Shown here: positions 53,258 through 62,328 of the stretch, in pieces
Layout of the letters: each line of letters begins with the position of its first letter
Position numbering within the stretch: the first letter of the stretch is position 1
Assembly (NCBI GenBank): GCA_002415785.1
Contig: DIAJ01000033.1
Location: 1-64,000, forward strand
From: Flavobacteriales bacterium UBA5081
GTDB lineage: Bacteria; Bacteroidota; Bacteroidia; Flavobacteriales_E; Vicingaceae
Direction of reading: 5' to 3'
Length of the DNA stretch: 64,000 nucleotides
Program-made: the position numbers and the translations under genes
The notes under the pieces: model-generated
Told to the model about the DNA's origin: nothing
The model's input: only the letters and a program-made list of their open reading frames with translations
Database searches by the model: none

Positions 53258-53265
53258 CAAAGTTA
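53258..53265 (-). promoter_or_regulatory. -7 box of the EEP nuclease gene
   Basis: TAACTTTG on the minus strand matches TAnnTTTG, 20 nt upstream of ATG 53238. Confidence 0.55.
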
Positions 53266-53351
53266 TTCTCTCTGTTTAGAATGAGTTGTTAATTTTAGAG
53301 CGATTGCTTTACTATTTCTCAACAGTTTGTTGATATCTACGCTAATTAACT

Positions 53352-54911
53352 ATGCAAAAAACATTTACACATACAATTCCAATCGCTGAAGAAGCTCAAA
53401 TTAACGATTTAATAAAGTTAGCTTCAAGAAAACTGCGGGTTGAACCATCAGAAATTAAGGCTGTAAATGTGATTAAACGCTCTTTGGATGCTCGAAAAAA
53501 GCCTATAAAAGTCAATTTAAAATTTCTTGCTTATATCAATGAAGAACCGGAAAAGCCTGTTTCTCCGTTTCCATTGCAAAATGTACAAAATGCCAAAGAA
53601 GTACACATTATTGGTTTTGGTCCTGCTGGAATGTTTGCAGCAATCCAGCTAATTTCGCTTGGATTAAAACCTGTTATTTTTGAGAGAGGAAAAGACGTTC
53701 GTGCTAGAAGAAGAGATTTGGCAAAAATAAATAAAGAGCAAATCGTCAACCCTGAATCCAACTATTGTTTTGGCGAGGGAGGAGCTGGAACTTACTCAGA
53801 CGGAAAGCTTTACACCCGCTCTAAAAAGCGAGGAGATGTAGATGCCATTTTACAAAGTCTTGTAGAGTTTGGTGCTGACCCTAACATTATGGTTGAAGCA
53901 CATCCTCATATTGGCACCAATAAACTTCCAAAAATTATTGTCGCTTTGAGAGAAGCCATTATTCAACATGGTGGCGAAGTGCATTTTGAGCAAAAACTGA
54001 CTGATATAACAATCAAGAACAATAAAGTTGAATCAATAGAGATAAACGAAAATAAGAAAGTAAATGTCGATCATTTAATCCTGGCAAGCGGACATTCGGC
54101 TAGAGATATTTTTGAGTTGCTGCACAAAAAAGGCATTGAAGTTGAAGCAAAACCATTTGCTTTAGGAGTAAGAGTGGAGCATCCTCAAAAGTTGATTGAT
54201 CAAATACAATATCACGGAAAGGAAAGCGGAGAGCTATTACCACCTGCCGCTTATCGAATTGTAAAACAAGTTGATGGCAAAGGAGTATATTCATTTTGCA
54301 TGTGTCCCGGTGGAATCATTGCTCCTTGTGCAACAAGTCCCGCCGAAGTAGTTACCAACGGCTGGTCGCCTTCACGAAGGAACAACCCTTTTGCAAACTC
54401 CGGAATTGTTGTAAGCATTGAAAAAGAAGACTGGAAAGCCTACGAAAAATACGGTTCATTAGCGGCATTAAAGTTTCAATCAGATGTTGAAAAAAAAGCT
54501 TTTCAGTCAGTTAACAAAGGCTCAGAAGGGCAGCTAGCTCCAGCGCAGCGACTAGTTGATTTTGTGGAGGGTCGAGACTCAAAAGATTTACCGAAATGTT
54601 CATACCAGCCCGGAGTTGTTTCTGCGCGATTAGATAAAATATTGCCGGCATTTGTCGCCAAGCGTTTGCGACAAGCTTTTCGATTATTCGGAAAAAGCAT
54701 GAAAGGTTATCTAAGCAATGATGCCATAGTAGTTGGCGTAGAAAGTCGTACTTCTTCTCCGGTAAGTATCCCAAGAGATCGAGAACAAATGCACCACATA
54801 AGAATTAGCAATTTATATCCAATTGGCGAAGGTGCAGGTTATGCCGGAGGAATTGTTTCTGCCGCAATTGATGGTGTGAAAGCAGCGAGAGTGATTGGAG
54901 AGAAAAGTTAA
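53352..54911 (+). CDS. FAD-dependent dehydrogenase (COG2509 type)
   Basis: This 519-residue flavoprotein has a short N-terminal extension (about 1-75) and a dinucleotide motif in IIGFGPAGMFAA (about 79-90). FERGKDVRARR and CFGEGGAGTYSDGKLYTR are typical of this uncharacterised dehydrogenase family. Near the middle are cysteines in CMCPGG and APCA. The C-terminal NLYPIGEGAGYAGGI closes the FAD fold. The natural substrate is unknown. Single gene with a clear terminator. Confidence 0.85.
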   Translation: MQKTFTHTIPIAEEAQINDLIKLASRKLRVEPSEIKAVNVIKRSLDARKKPIKVNLKFLAYINEEPEKPVSPFPLQNVQNAKEVHIIGFGPAGMFAAIQLISLGLKPVIFERGKDVRARRRDLAKINKEQIVNPESNYCFGEGGAGTYSDGKLYTRSKKRGDVDAILQSLVEFGADPNIMVEAHPHIGTNKLPKIIVALREAIIQHGGEVHFEQKLTDITIKNNKVESIEINENKKVNVDHLILASGHSARDIFELLHKKGIEVEAKPFALGVRVEHPQKLIDQIQYHGKESGELLPPAAYRIVKQVDGKGVYSFCMCPGGIIAPCATSPAEVVTNGWSPSRRNNPFANSGIVVSIEKEDWKAYEKYGSLAALKFQSDVEKKAFQSVNKGSEGQLAPAQRLVDFVEGRDSKDLPKCSYQPGVVSARLDKILPAFVAKRLRQAFRLFGKSMKGYLSNDAIVVGVESRTSSPVSIPRDREQMHHIRISNLYPIGEGAGYAGGIVSAAIDGVKAARVIGEKS

Positions 54912-54920
54912 CTCATAATC

Positions 54921-54948
54921 AAAAAAGCCCGCCGATTGGCGAGCTTTT
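54921..54948. terminator. Terminator between the FAD gene and the phosphohexomutase gene
   Basis: AAAAGC-CGCC pairs with GGCG-AGCTTTT around GATT (one unpaired C). A residues on the left and T residues on the right suit a bidirectional terminator between convergent genes. Confidence 0.65.
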
Positions 54949-54968
54949 CATCTGTAATTTCTGTTATT

Positions 54969-56378
54969 CTATTTTTGTATCGTTTCGTGAACTGCCTTTA
55001 AAATCTTAAATGCCCCATCCGTATCTTTGGATTCAGCATAGGTTCTCAAAACGGGCTCTGTGCCTGAAGGACGAATCATCACCCATTCTTCATTGTCGAA
55101 ATAGTATTTATAACCGTCAATGGTTTCTACACTTTTTACTTTGTAAGCCCCAAATGACTTGTACTTGTCGTCCTTGCAGTTTTGCATAATTCTCAACTTA
55201 TCGGCTTCTTTTAAATGTAAGTCGATACGTTCAAACTTAAACTCTCCCACATCTTTATACACTTCATCGATCAATTGCTCCAGGGTTTTACCCGATCGCA
55301 CCATATATTCCCAAATTGTCAAACCCATCCAAATTCCATCGCGCTCCGGAATGTGCCCCTTGATTGCAATTCCACCTGATTCTTCGCCACCGAGCAACAC
55401 ATCTTCATTCACCATATAGCCGGCGATGTGCTTAAAGCCAATTTTCACTACTTCTACCTCTAAACCTAATTTTTCGCAAAGTTTTTTCACTTTAGGTGAA
55501 ACAGAAAATGCCAAAACCACTTTTCCGCTAAACTTTTTAACTTCCACCAAGTATTTAATCAGTAGTAAAATAATATGGTGAGAATCTACAAACTCACCTT
55601 TGCTGTTATACAAACCAATGCGATCTGCATCTCCGTCAACTGCTAAACCGCAATCAATCGCTCCTTCCGACAGTCTGATTGTTTCAGAAAACTCCTGTAA
55701 ATTTCTATGAATCGGCTCCGGCGCTTGACCATCAAAGCCGGGATTATGTTCGCCGTGAAGGTGAGTGATGTCCGGCAACAATCGTCGCATAATATTTTGT
55801 CCTGCACCATACATTGAATCGAATGCAAAGTCAACCTTCGCATTTCTAATCGCATCAAGGTCAAAATTCGCTTCTACGTGCTTTAAGTACATTTCTTCTA
55901 AATCAACGTACTCCAACATGCCTTTTTCCGCCAACTGTTTCAAGGAAATACTATCTAAATCAACATTGTTTTCATCGGGAATTAAGTCCTCTACTTCTTG
56001 CACTTGATCCGGCAATAAAGGTCCACCGAAGTTTCCCTTTAATTTATATCCATTATAAGATGGTGGGTTGTGAGAGGCAGTAATTACTACTCCCAAAGAA
56101 GTTTTTAAATTCAATGCTCCAAGAGAAATCATTGGCGTAGTAACAAAGCCTTTTGCCAAATATACTTTCACTCCACTGTCGGCAAATACCTTGGCAGTTG
56201 TTTCAGCAAACAACTCACCGGCAAAGCGACAGTCGTGACCGACAACCACTGATGGATTTTCAAAATTTGATTTAATCCAATTGGCGGTGCCAATGGTTAC
56301 TCTAGCTACATTATCTACTGTATATTCCTTCGCTATGATGGCACGCCATCCGTCTGTTCCAAATTTAATTTTCGTCAT
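54969..56378 (-). CDS. Phosphoglucomutase/phosphomannomutase family protein
   Basis: This 469-residue alpha-D-phosphohexomutase interconverts hexose 1- and 6-phosphates. Motifs are FGTDGWRAII at the start, TASHNPPSYNGYK with the phosphoserine, DGDADR for metal, GGEESGG for sugar specificity, and RPSGTEPVLRTY for the phosphate site. I start it at ATG 56378. The ATG at 56411 lies upstream of the -7 box at 56400-56407. It supplies sugar phosphates for envelope polysaccharides or glycogen. The exact sugar is open. Confidence 0.9.
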   Translation of the reverse strand: MTKIKFGTDGWRAIIAKEYTVDNVARVTIGTANWIKSNFENPSVVVGHDCRFAGELFAETTAKVFADSGVKVYLAKGFVTTPMISLGALNLKTSLGVVITASHNPPSYNGYKLKGNFGGPLLPDQVQEVEDLIPDENNVDLDSISLKQLAEKGMLEYVDLEEMYLKHVEANFDLDAIRNAKVDFAFDSMYGAGQNIMRRLLPDITHLHGEHNPGFDGQAPEPIHRNLQEFSETIRLSEGAIDCGLAVDGDADRIGLYNSKGEFVDSHHIILLLIKYLVEVKKFSGKVVLAFSVSPKVKKLCEKLGLEVEVVKIGFKHIAGYMVNEDVLLGGEESGGIAIKGHIPERDGIWMGLTIWEYMVRSGKTLEQLIDEVYKDVGEFKFERIDLHLKEADKLRIMQNCKDDKYKSFGAYKVKSVETIDGYKYYFDNEEWVMIRPSGTEPVLRTYAESKDTDGAFKILKAVHETIQK

Positions 56379-56399
56379 AATTCGTTCGTTTAAAGCCGA

Positions 56400-56407
56400 C
56401 AAATGTA
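56400..56407 (-). promoter_or_regulatory. -7 box of the phosphohexomutase gene
   Basis: TACATTTG on the minus strand matches TAnnTTTG, 22 nt upstream of ATG 56378 and just after the mltG stop codon. It excludes the longer start at 56411. Confidence 0.55.
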
Positions 56408-56411
56408 CCAT

Positions 56412-57455
56412 TTAACGCATAATCTTCCTACGATTTAGCTCTCTTTGATACTGTCGTGCGTAAATATTATGTTGATTTAAAGTTCTACTAAAGTTATGAT
56501 AACCTGAAAAATCTGCCTTAGCACACATGTACAGGTAGTTGTGCCTTTCAAAGTTCAAAACGGCATCAATGGAAGATTGATCCGGAAGATAAATCGGCCC
56601 GGGAGGCAAACCTGCATACAAATAGGTATTGTAAGGAGAGTTTAGTTCCTTGTGTTTATTCAACACTCTTTTAATGCTAAAGTCTCCCAAAGCATAAATT
56701 AAGGTAGGATCAGACTGTAAACGCATACCTCTTTTTAGTCTGTTTATATACAAACCTGCTACTTTAGGACGCTCCTCTACTCTACTCATTTGCTCCGTTT
56801 GAACGATTGACGCCAAGATAGAAACCTCCGATTGACTTAAACCCAACTTAGCGGCTTTTGCCTTACGTTCTTCCGTCCAAAATCGCTTGTATTCTTTTGC
56901 CATTCGTTGAACAAATTCTTCGGCATTCGTATTCCAATAAAACTCGTAAGTATTGGGAATAAATAGGGTGAGAAAAGTGGCTCGATCAAAACCGTACTTT
57001 TGTGCAAACTCATTACTTTCTAATAGTTGAAGCAAAGAAATAGAGTCCAATTCCAATTGATTGCTCACTACCGAAGCCAACTGTTTTTTTGTTCTAACGC
57101 TATTAAAGGTAACATTAACGGGCACTTGCTGCCCCGAGCGAAAAAGATTAACAAGAGAGTTATTACTCATCCCCGACTCAATAAAATACCTGCCGGCTTT
57201 GGGTTGAGTAAACGACTTTTGCTCTGCCACCCAATTAAAAGAAGCCGTATCCTGAATGATTCTCTCTTCTAATAAGGCGTTTTTTAAGTCGTCCATTTCC
57301 CAATCTGAGTAAATGTGGAAATAACGATCTTCTTTTAACGAACTAATCGGCTGAAATATTTTTTGATAATAAGTATATGCTAAATAAGCAGCTATGGCAA
57401 AAAATACCAAAAAAATTAGCAGTCCGATTCGCAATCCTTTTTTCTTCTTTCCCAT
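56412..57455 (-). CDS. mltG: Endolytic transglycosylase MltG
   Basis: This 347-residue membrane-anchored enzyme cuts nascent peptidoglycan and helps set strand length. A basic N-terminus (MGKKKKGLR) precedes a transmembrane helix (about 8-28) and a LysM-like subdomain. The YceG catalytic domain has LASIVQTEQMSRVEERPKVAG with the catalytic Glu, then SPYNTYLYAGLPPGPI. I start it at ATG 57455 because the -7 box at 57471-57478 lies close upstream and the longer frame starts before it. Confidence 0.92.
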   Translation of the reverse strand: MGKKKKGLRIGLLIFLVFFAIAAYLAYTYYQKIFQPISSLKEDRYFHIYSDWEMDDLKNALLEERIIQDTASFNWVAEQKSFTQPKAGRYFIESGMSNNSLVNLFRSGQQVPVNVTFNSVRTKKQLASVVSNQLELDSISLLQLLESNEFAQKYGFDRATFLTLFIPNTYEFYWNTNAEEFVQRMAKEYKRFWTEERKAKAAKLGLSQSEVSILASIVQTEQMSRVEERPKVAGLYINRLKRGMRLQSDPTLIYALGDFSIKRVLNKHKELNSPYNTYLYAGLPPGPIYLPDQSSIDAVLNFERHNYLYMCAKADFSGYHNFSRTLNQHNIYARQYQRELNRRKIMR

Positions 57456-57470
57456 AATTTTAAAAGGCTT

Positions 57471-57478
57471 CAAAAATA
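57471..57478 (-). promoter_or_regulatory. -7 box of mltG
   Basis: TATTTTTG on the minus strand matches TAnnTTTG, 16 nt upstream of ATG 57455. The remaining bases to 57736 hold no gene that I can support. Confidence 0.5.
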
Positions 57479-57736
57479 CCAAAGCTTAGGCAGTCTACTT
57501 TATTTTTAAAAACGATTAGCTTTGCAAAAAATTATCGCTTCTCCAAGTAAATATAACCTCTCACTTTAGTGTATAGCTCCTTTATTGAGAAATATTTTTA
57601 TTAAACATGATTTGGAAAAAACAACCTAATCCAAAAAATCACTTTGCTGATTATATTATTTTAAAGGTTTCTAAGTAAGAAAAAAGAGTCTAGGAAGACA
57701 TTTGTTACTGCTAAATTAACTTATTCTTTTTTTATA

Positions 57737-58108
57737 TTATTCCTTAAGCTTTTCTTCAAGCAAGCTAATAATCTTATCTTTTTCTTGAAGGCGGAGTTCA
57801 TATTGCTCTATTATTATTTCAGAAAGGGTATTTAATGTTTTAATAGTACCATTATTTTGTAATTGCATTCCACCACTTGGATTTTCATTGTTTTGGACAC
57901 TTTTCTCTTCATCTTGTACAAAATATTCCGGGCTTACCTCAAAAAATGAAGATAATTGCTCTAAATGTGATGCCCAACTATTGCTTTTCCCATTCTCCAT
58001 CCGTTCATAAGTAGCTCTTGAAACATGTATACTATCTGCAACTTCTTCTTGAGAATGCCCTCTTCTTTCTCTAAGGGTTTTGATTCGTTGTCCTACTTTT
58101 TCTTTCAT
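57737..58108 (-). CDS. XRE-family helix-turn-helix regulator with C-terminal leucine zipper
   Basis: This 123-residue DNA-binding protein has an HTH_3 domain at about residues 5-62 (IKTLRERRGHSQEEVADSIHVSRATYERMENG, given here as its boundaries and key residues Gln15, Ser26, Arg27, Thr29). A polar linker follows, then a C-terminal coiled coil with heptad leucines (about 98-123) that probably dimerises it. No effector domain is present. It lies beside a palindromic operator and is divergent from the T9SS surface-protein array, so it may regulate itself and that array. This link is inferred from position only. Confidence 0.85.
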   Translation of the reverse strand: MKEKVGQRIKTLRERRGHSQEEVADSIHVSRATYERMENGKSNSWASHLEQLSSFFEVSPEYFVQDEEKSVQNNENPSGGMQLQNNGTIKTLNTLSEIIIEQYELRLQEKDKIISLLEEKLKE

Positions 58109-58137
58109 TGTACATTAAGCTTGAGTGGCTGTAAAAA

Positions 58138-58190
58138 TACTCTATATGTTTTAAAATCAAAAATAGAGCAAAAATGCTCTTTTATAGAGC
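58138..58190. promoter_or_regulatory. Operator-like palindrome cluster between the XRE gene and the surface array
   Basis: AGAGCA at 58165-58170 and TGCTCT at 58175-58180 form a perfect dyad with an AAAA spacer. A further half-site TATAGAGC lies at 58183-58190, and ACTCTATA (the reverse of TATAGAGT) at 58138-58145. The half-site repeats and position suit binding by the neighbouring XRE protein. The gap 58109-58444 holds this cluster, a plus-strand -7 box and an A/T-rich leader, and no gene. Confidence 0.6.
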
Positions 58191-58212
58191 AATAACTTTT
58201 AAAATTCTTGTG

Positions 58213-58220
58213 TATGTTTG
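58213..58220 (+). promoter_or_regulatory. -7 box of the T9SS surface array
   Basis: TATGTTTG matches TAnnTTTG. It is about 23 bp past the last operator half-site and leaves a leader of roughly 218 nt before ATG 58445, long for this genome and with room for regulation. Confidence 0.45.
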
Positions 58221-58444
58221 AGAATCTTATTTAATAATAAGATATTTGACAAATAAAGTATTAAAAATATAATCATACTTTATTTTCTGGAAAACAATTA
58301 AAAAGCAAACTAGATAAGAAAGTGATGGAAAGCTTGCATCTACTACCGTTTTTTCATTGTTTCTTCGGCATAATTAACTAACATAGCTAACTAAAGTTCA
58401 ACAAGAAAAACAATTAATTTTTTATTCATTAAATATTTGAAATC

Positions 58445-61400
58445 ATGAAAACTAACAAGTTTACTACGCAAAAACTTTTTTGTACACTATTGTTCAACCT
58501 CTTAGTAATGGGTGTATTTGCCCAATTTACACCCAATGCAGCAGGAGCGCCGGAAGAACCAATTCCGGAACCGGAAGTAGAGGGGGCAAGTTGTGAGACG
58601 GCCATTGAGATACAGTCAGATACATCTGAAGGATATGGTTTCGAAGAAGGACAGGAAAGACTATTTTTTGAGTTTTTAGCAAGCAGCGACAGTATGTTTA
58701 TCTTAACGGAAGAAGAAAGTATAGAAGATGAGCCTTTTACCGGTTTAATAGCTTATGAGGTTTATTTAAAGAATAGTTGTGAAGATTTAATTGAAGTGTA
58801 CAACCATTCAGTTAACGATAGTACGCTGCATTATTTTGGAATGACTAATTTAACAGAAGGAGAAAATTACTTACTTGTATTAAGAAGAGATGAGAATAAT
58901 GATTTGCCGGAAATAACTTTTGCAATGTTGTTAGAAGACATTTATATAAATTGTCCTCAAAGTTATGTTGATACCTGCGGAGAGCTTATTAAAAATCCTG
59001 AGTTTAATTATTTGTCACAGTCTGTGGCTGGCGGGACTGCAAGACCGTTTCAAGTTGTTTGTGACTGGAATGAAAATAGTGGAACACCACAAATAAAAGG
59101 AACATTAAATTCACAGGCATATGCTTACCTGGTTGCTAATGTAAGTCTTATAGAGGCAATTGAGACAGCTGTAAGTCTTACACCGGATAACTATATTGTG
59201 TCATTAGATGTAGCTGCTACAGGAACAAACCCACCACCGGATGAATTACGAGTAATTCTTAGAGATACGATCACAAATACGGGACAAATTATTTATACCA
59301 TACCAGGCAGTAGCATTCAACCTTCTGCCTCAGGACATCCAAAGACATTTCAAACCAAGTCAATATGCTTTAGTACTACACAGCCGTTTAACAAATTAAT
59401 TATAACGCCATATAATGGTTATTCAAATCGAGTTTACTGCGATGTTTTAATAGATAACGTTAGTATAAAAAAAATGACCCTTGATGCAGGGCCTGATGTT
59501 TCAGTTATTCAATGTAATGAAGAAAAAACTATTGGCCCAGATTGTATACTACCGGGAGTTACCTATTCATGGACTCCGAACGTAGGGCTAAGTGATCCAA
59601 ACATTGCAAATCCAATAGTAAGTAAAGGACAATCCGGAATATATACTCTTACTATGAATAGTGCATGCACAACTATTACAGATCAGATTTATATTACTTT
59701 TTCAGGAAGCAATCATATTGATGTAATACCCCTAAACAATGCAAATTCAAGTCAATTATTTTCAATTATTGGGAATAACTCAGGCAATATCAGTAACAGA
59801 ATCTTTAGAATAGAGGGTACTCTAACACTTGATACCTCTGTGTCTTTTATCAACTGTAGTTTTTATATGGGAGAAGATGCTAAAATTGTAGTAAACAATA
59901 ATGCCTCAGTTGTTTTTTATAACAACAACAGCAATATAAAGGAAGAATTTTTTACTTCCTGTAGCCCGGATAAATACTGGGATGGGATTTATCAAACAAA
60001 TGGATCTTATTTTGTGATGTGGGGAAATGATACAATTAGTTATAATAAGGACACAATTGCTTGGAGGATTAGCAATTCTAAAAACGGAATTAATTTGGTA
60101 AATGTTGAAGACGTTAATATAGAAGATATTCACTTTGAGAACAACGGAAGAGCATTAAGCGTTGAAAACACAGGCACCAACACAACCAATGCAAAGATTA
60201 ATCACCACATCATTCAATGCACTCAGCCATTAAATTATGGAAATGGTGAGTTTTACCCTCAAACTGCTATAGATCTTAAAAATATAAGAACTCGCCCGTC
60301 TGGATATTACAGTGATCAATTTGATATTCGAAACGTTGTTCTTAACAGCAGCGGCGGAAACATACAACTCGCAAATTCAGAAGTAGTTATAGGTAATGTG
60401 GATTTTAGTGGCTTTAATAATTATTATCAATCTCCCGGTGAACCGGATAAAAGCGATAAGTCCATAGTAGCTTATGGAGGGGATGCTAATGCTAAGTTAA
60501 AAGTAATATACTCTTCTTTTATTGGAAGCTGGGAGAGCATACGCTTACAAGACCAATACTCTATAGAAATAAGGAATAATTATGTAAACTCCGCAGGTAT
60601 TCCTGATGCTTCTTTTTTACGGGCAACAGATGTGAGTAATTTAAGTACAATTCAAGGATCTAATCTAAACCAAATAAGCAACAACACCATTTTAAATGTG
60701 AAGAAAGGGGTGGAGCTTTATAATTCTCATTATTTTAGAATAAACAACAATTACTTCGACATGGAAGTGCAGCCCGATAGTAATTACTATACCAAAAATA
60801 ACAATGAAGAAAGTGTGGCTATATATGCTAATGGATACTCTGAAAATCCTTATGTAGTTAGTCATCAAGCATTAATAGAAAACAATGTAATAGCCCATAG
60901 TAAAGTAGGTATACAGGTAAGTATGATGTGGAGTAGTATAAAAGACAATAACATTAAAAACCTAAACAATCGATTTACAGCACCCTCTTTTTGCTTTCCT
61001 ATTCAAAGCCCTTGTCCTACAACTCCCTCTTATGGTATAAGAGCCATGAATAGTAAAGTGTATATTGAAGGAAATACAGTTGAAAATGAGCTAAACAAAT
61101 ACAGCGGAACAATGCCCAATACACAGGAAGAAATGGTGGGTATTTCATTGGAAAACCTAAGCTTTGCAGGAGGACGTAACTTGGACTTATATTGTAACAG
61201 AACAGAAAATACCGGTATAGGTTTACGCTTTGCAGGCTATAATGGCTACAGTAGTATATATAAAAACCTTATGAAGGGAAACAACATTGGTTTTGCTTTG
61301 GACAATGAAGCCTTTATCGGTGATGTTGGTATGGTAATTAGCATACCAGTTTATTACCAAGACGCCGGCAACGAATGGGTCGGTACTTTCGGCAACAGCC

Positions 61401-62326
61401 ATACCTTTAACTTTTCCAATGATGATCCAAATAATCCGCCGAAGTATTATTATAAAGGGACTGGGCCGATAATTGGACAGCAAGATGCGGCACTAGGGTA
61501 TTTTTCAATAGAAGACATTGTAACTTCAAATGATAATACAATCACTTGTACCGCTCCTTTAATGGTCGATCACAGTTCAGGCAAAAAAGAAGCCACTACC
61601 GCCTACAACAAAAGCGGTAAAAAGCCTCGTTGGTTACAAAAAGGCAATGCCAGCGACAGTGCGTTTTATCTGCGACAGCAATTGAAGTTTTATCACTTAA
61701 GTAAAGACTCTGCCTTATACAACAGTCAACAGTTTAGTAGTTTTAGAGACAGTATGAAAAATACGACCTTGGGTAGAGCGTTGGGTAAAAACAGCCAATC
61801 TATTAGAAGTTTAAGTGCTCAAAACAATTTTGATCAAAATGTAAGCACCGTAGAACCGCTTTTAGACAAACACTTTGTAGATTCTGTATTAAGTTCAAGC
61901 GAATTGGATCAATTGCGACAAATCGCCGTGCTTTGTCCTTATACTGATGGCATTGCCGTTTACCAAGCAAGAAGAGTATTGCATGAATACGGAGAACGTT
62001 TATATGTGAATGAGTGTGAAATTTCTCAATTGCCGAATAATCAAAAATTCATTCGAATAAAAGCCGAAGAAAAACAAGATAAAGTGCCCTTTGCTATCTA
62101 TCCTAATCCAGCTGATGAGCAATTAAACATTAGCTATAGTGTGGAAGAAGATGAAGAAATCGTCTTAGAAATTTACGATGTTTTGGGTAAAAAGATTATG
62201 ACAAAGTCTTTAAATAGCGGTCATTTACATCAAATAAACACGAGCCAATTGCAACATGGCGTGTATATTTACCGTCTGTTTAAAAGCAAAGAGCAAATCA
62301 ACAGCGGTAAACTTGTAATTGAATAA
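58445..62326 (+). CDS. Giant T9SS surface protein with right-handed beta-helix
   Basis: This 1293-residue secreted protein has a signal peptide (about 1-27) followed by a Pro/Glu linker (EEPIPEPEVEG). A sugar- or protein-binding-like beta region (about 40-330) and a PKD/Ig-like segment (VTYSWTPNVGLSDPNIANP, about 365-420) follow. A long parallel beta-helix (about 460-1010) is marked by repeated N-N-x-(I/V) turns such as ISNNTILNV, IRNNYVNS and IENNVIAHS. The C-terminal sorting domain starts at YPNPADEQ. Beta-helices of this kind are adhesins or polysaccharide lyases. No catalytic triad is evident. It lies 2 nt from the next gene. Confidence 0.85.
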   Translation: MKTNKFTTQKLFCTLLFNLLVMGVFAQFTPNAAGAPEEPIPEPEVEGASCETAIEIQSDTSEGYGFEEGQERLFFEFLASSDSMFILTEEESIEDEPFTGLIAYEVYLKNSCEDLIEVYNHSVNDSTLHYFGMTNLTEGENYLLVLRRDENNDLPEITFAMLLEDIYINCPQSYVDTCGELIKNPEFNYLSQSVAGGTARPFQVVCDWNENSGTPQIKGTLNSQAYAYLVANVSLIEAIETAVSLTPDNYIVSLDVAATGTNPPPDELRVILRDTITNTGQIIYTIPGSSIQPSASGHPKTFQTKSICFSTTQPFNKLIITPYNGYSNRVYCDVLIDNVSIKKMTLDAGPDVSVIQCNEEKTIGPDCILPGVTYSWTPNVGLSDPNIANPIVSKGQSGIYTLTMNSACTTITDQIYITFSGSNHIDVIPLNNANSSQLFSIIGNNSGNISNRIFRIEGTLTLDTSVSFINCSFYMGEDAKIVVNNNASVVFYNNNSNIKEEFFTSCSPDKYWDGIYQTNGSYFVMWGNDTISYNKDTIAWRISNSKNGINLVNVEDVNIEDIHFENNGRALSVENTGTNTTNAKINHHIIQCTQPLNYGNGEFYPQTAIDLKNIRTRPSGYYSDQFDIRNVVLNSSGGNIQLANSEVVIGNVDFSGFNNYYQSPGEPDKSDKSIVAYGGDANAKLKVIYSSFIGSWESIRLQDQYSIEIRNNYVNSAGIPDASFLRATDVSNLSTIQGSNLNQISNNTILNVKKGVELYNSHYFRINNNYFDMEVQPDSNYYTKNNNEESVAIYANGYSENPYVVSHQALIENNVIAHSKVGIQVSMMWSSIKDNNIKNLNNRFTAPSFCFPIQSPCPTTPSYGIRAMNSKVYIEGNTVENELNKYSGTMPNTQEEMVGISLENLSFAGGRNLDLYCNRTENTGIGLRFAGYNGYSSIYKNLMKGNNIGFALDNEAFIGDVGMVISIPVYYQDAGNEWVGTFGNSHTFNFSNDDPNNPPKYYYKGTGPIIGQQDAALGYFSIEDIVTSNDNTITCTAPLMVDHSSGKKEATTAYNKSGKKPRWLQKGNASDSAFYLRQQLKFYHLSKDSALYNSQQFSSFRDSMKNTTLGRALGKNSQSIRSLSAQNNFDQNVSTVEPLLDKHFVDSVLSSSELDQLRQIAVLCPYTDGIAVYQARRVLHEYGERLYVNECEISQLPNNQKFIRIKAEEKQDKVPFAIYPNPADEQLNISYSVEEDEEIVLEIYDVLGKKIMTKSLNSGHLHQINTSQLQHGVYIYRLFKSKEQINSGKLVIE

Positions 62327-62328
62327 AG

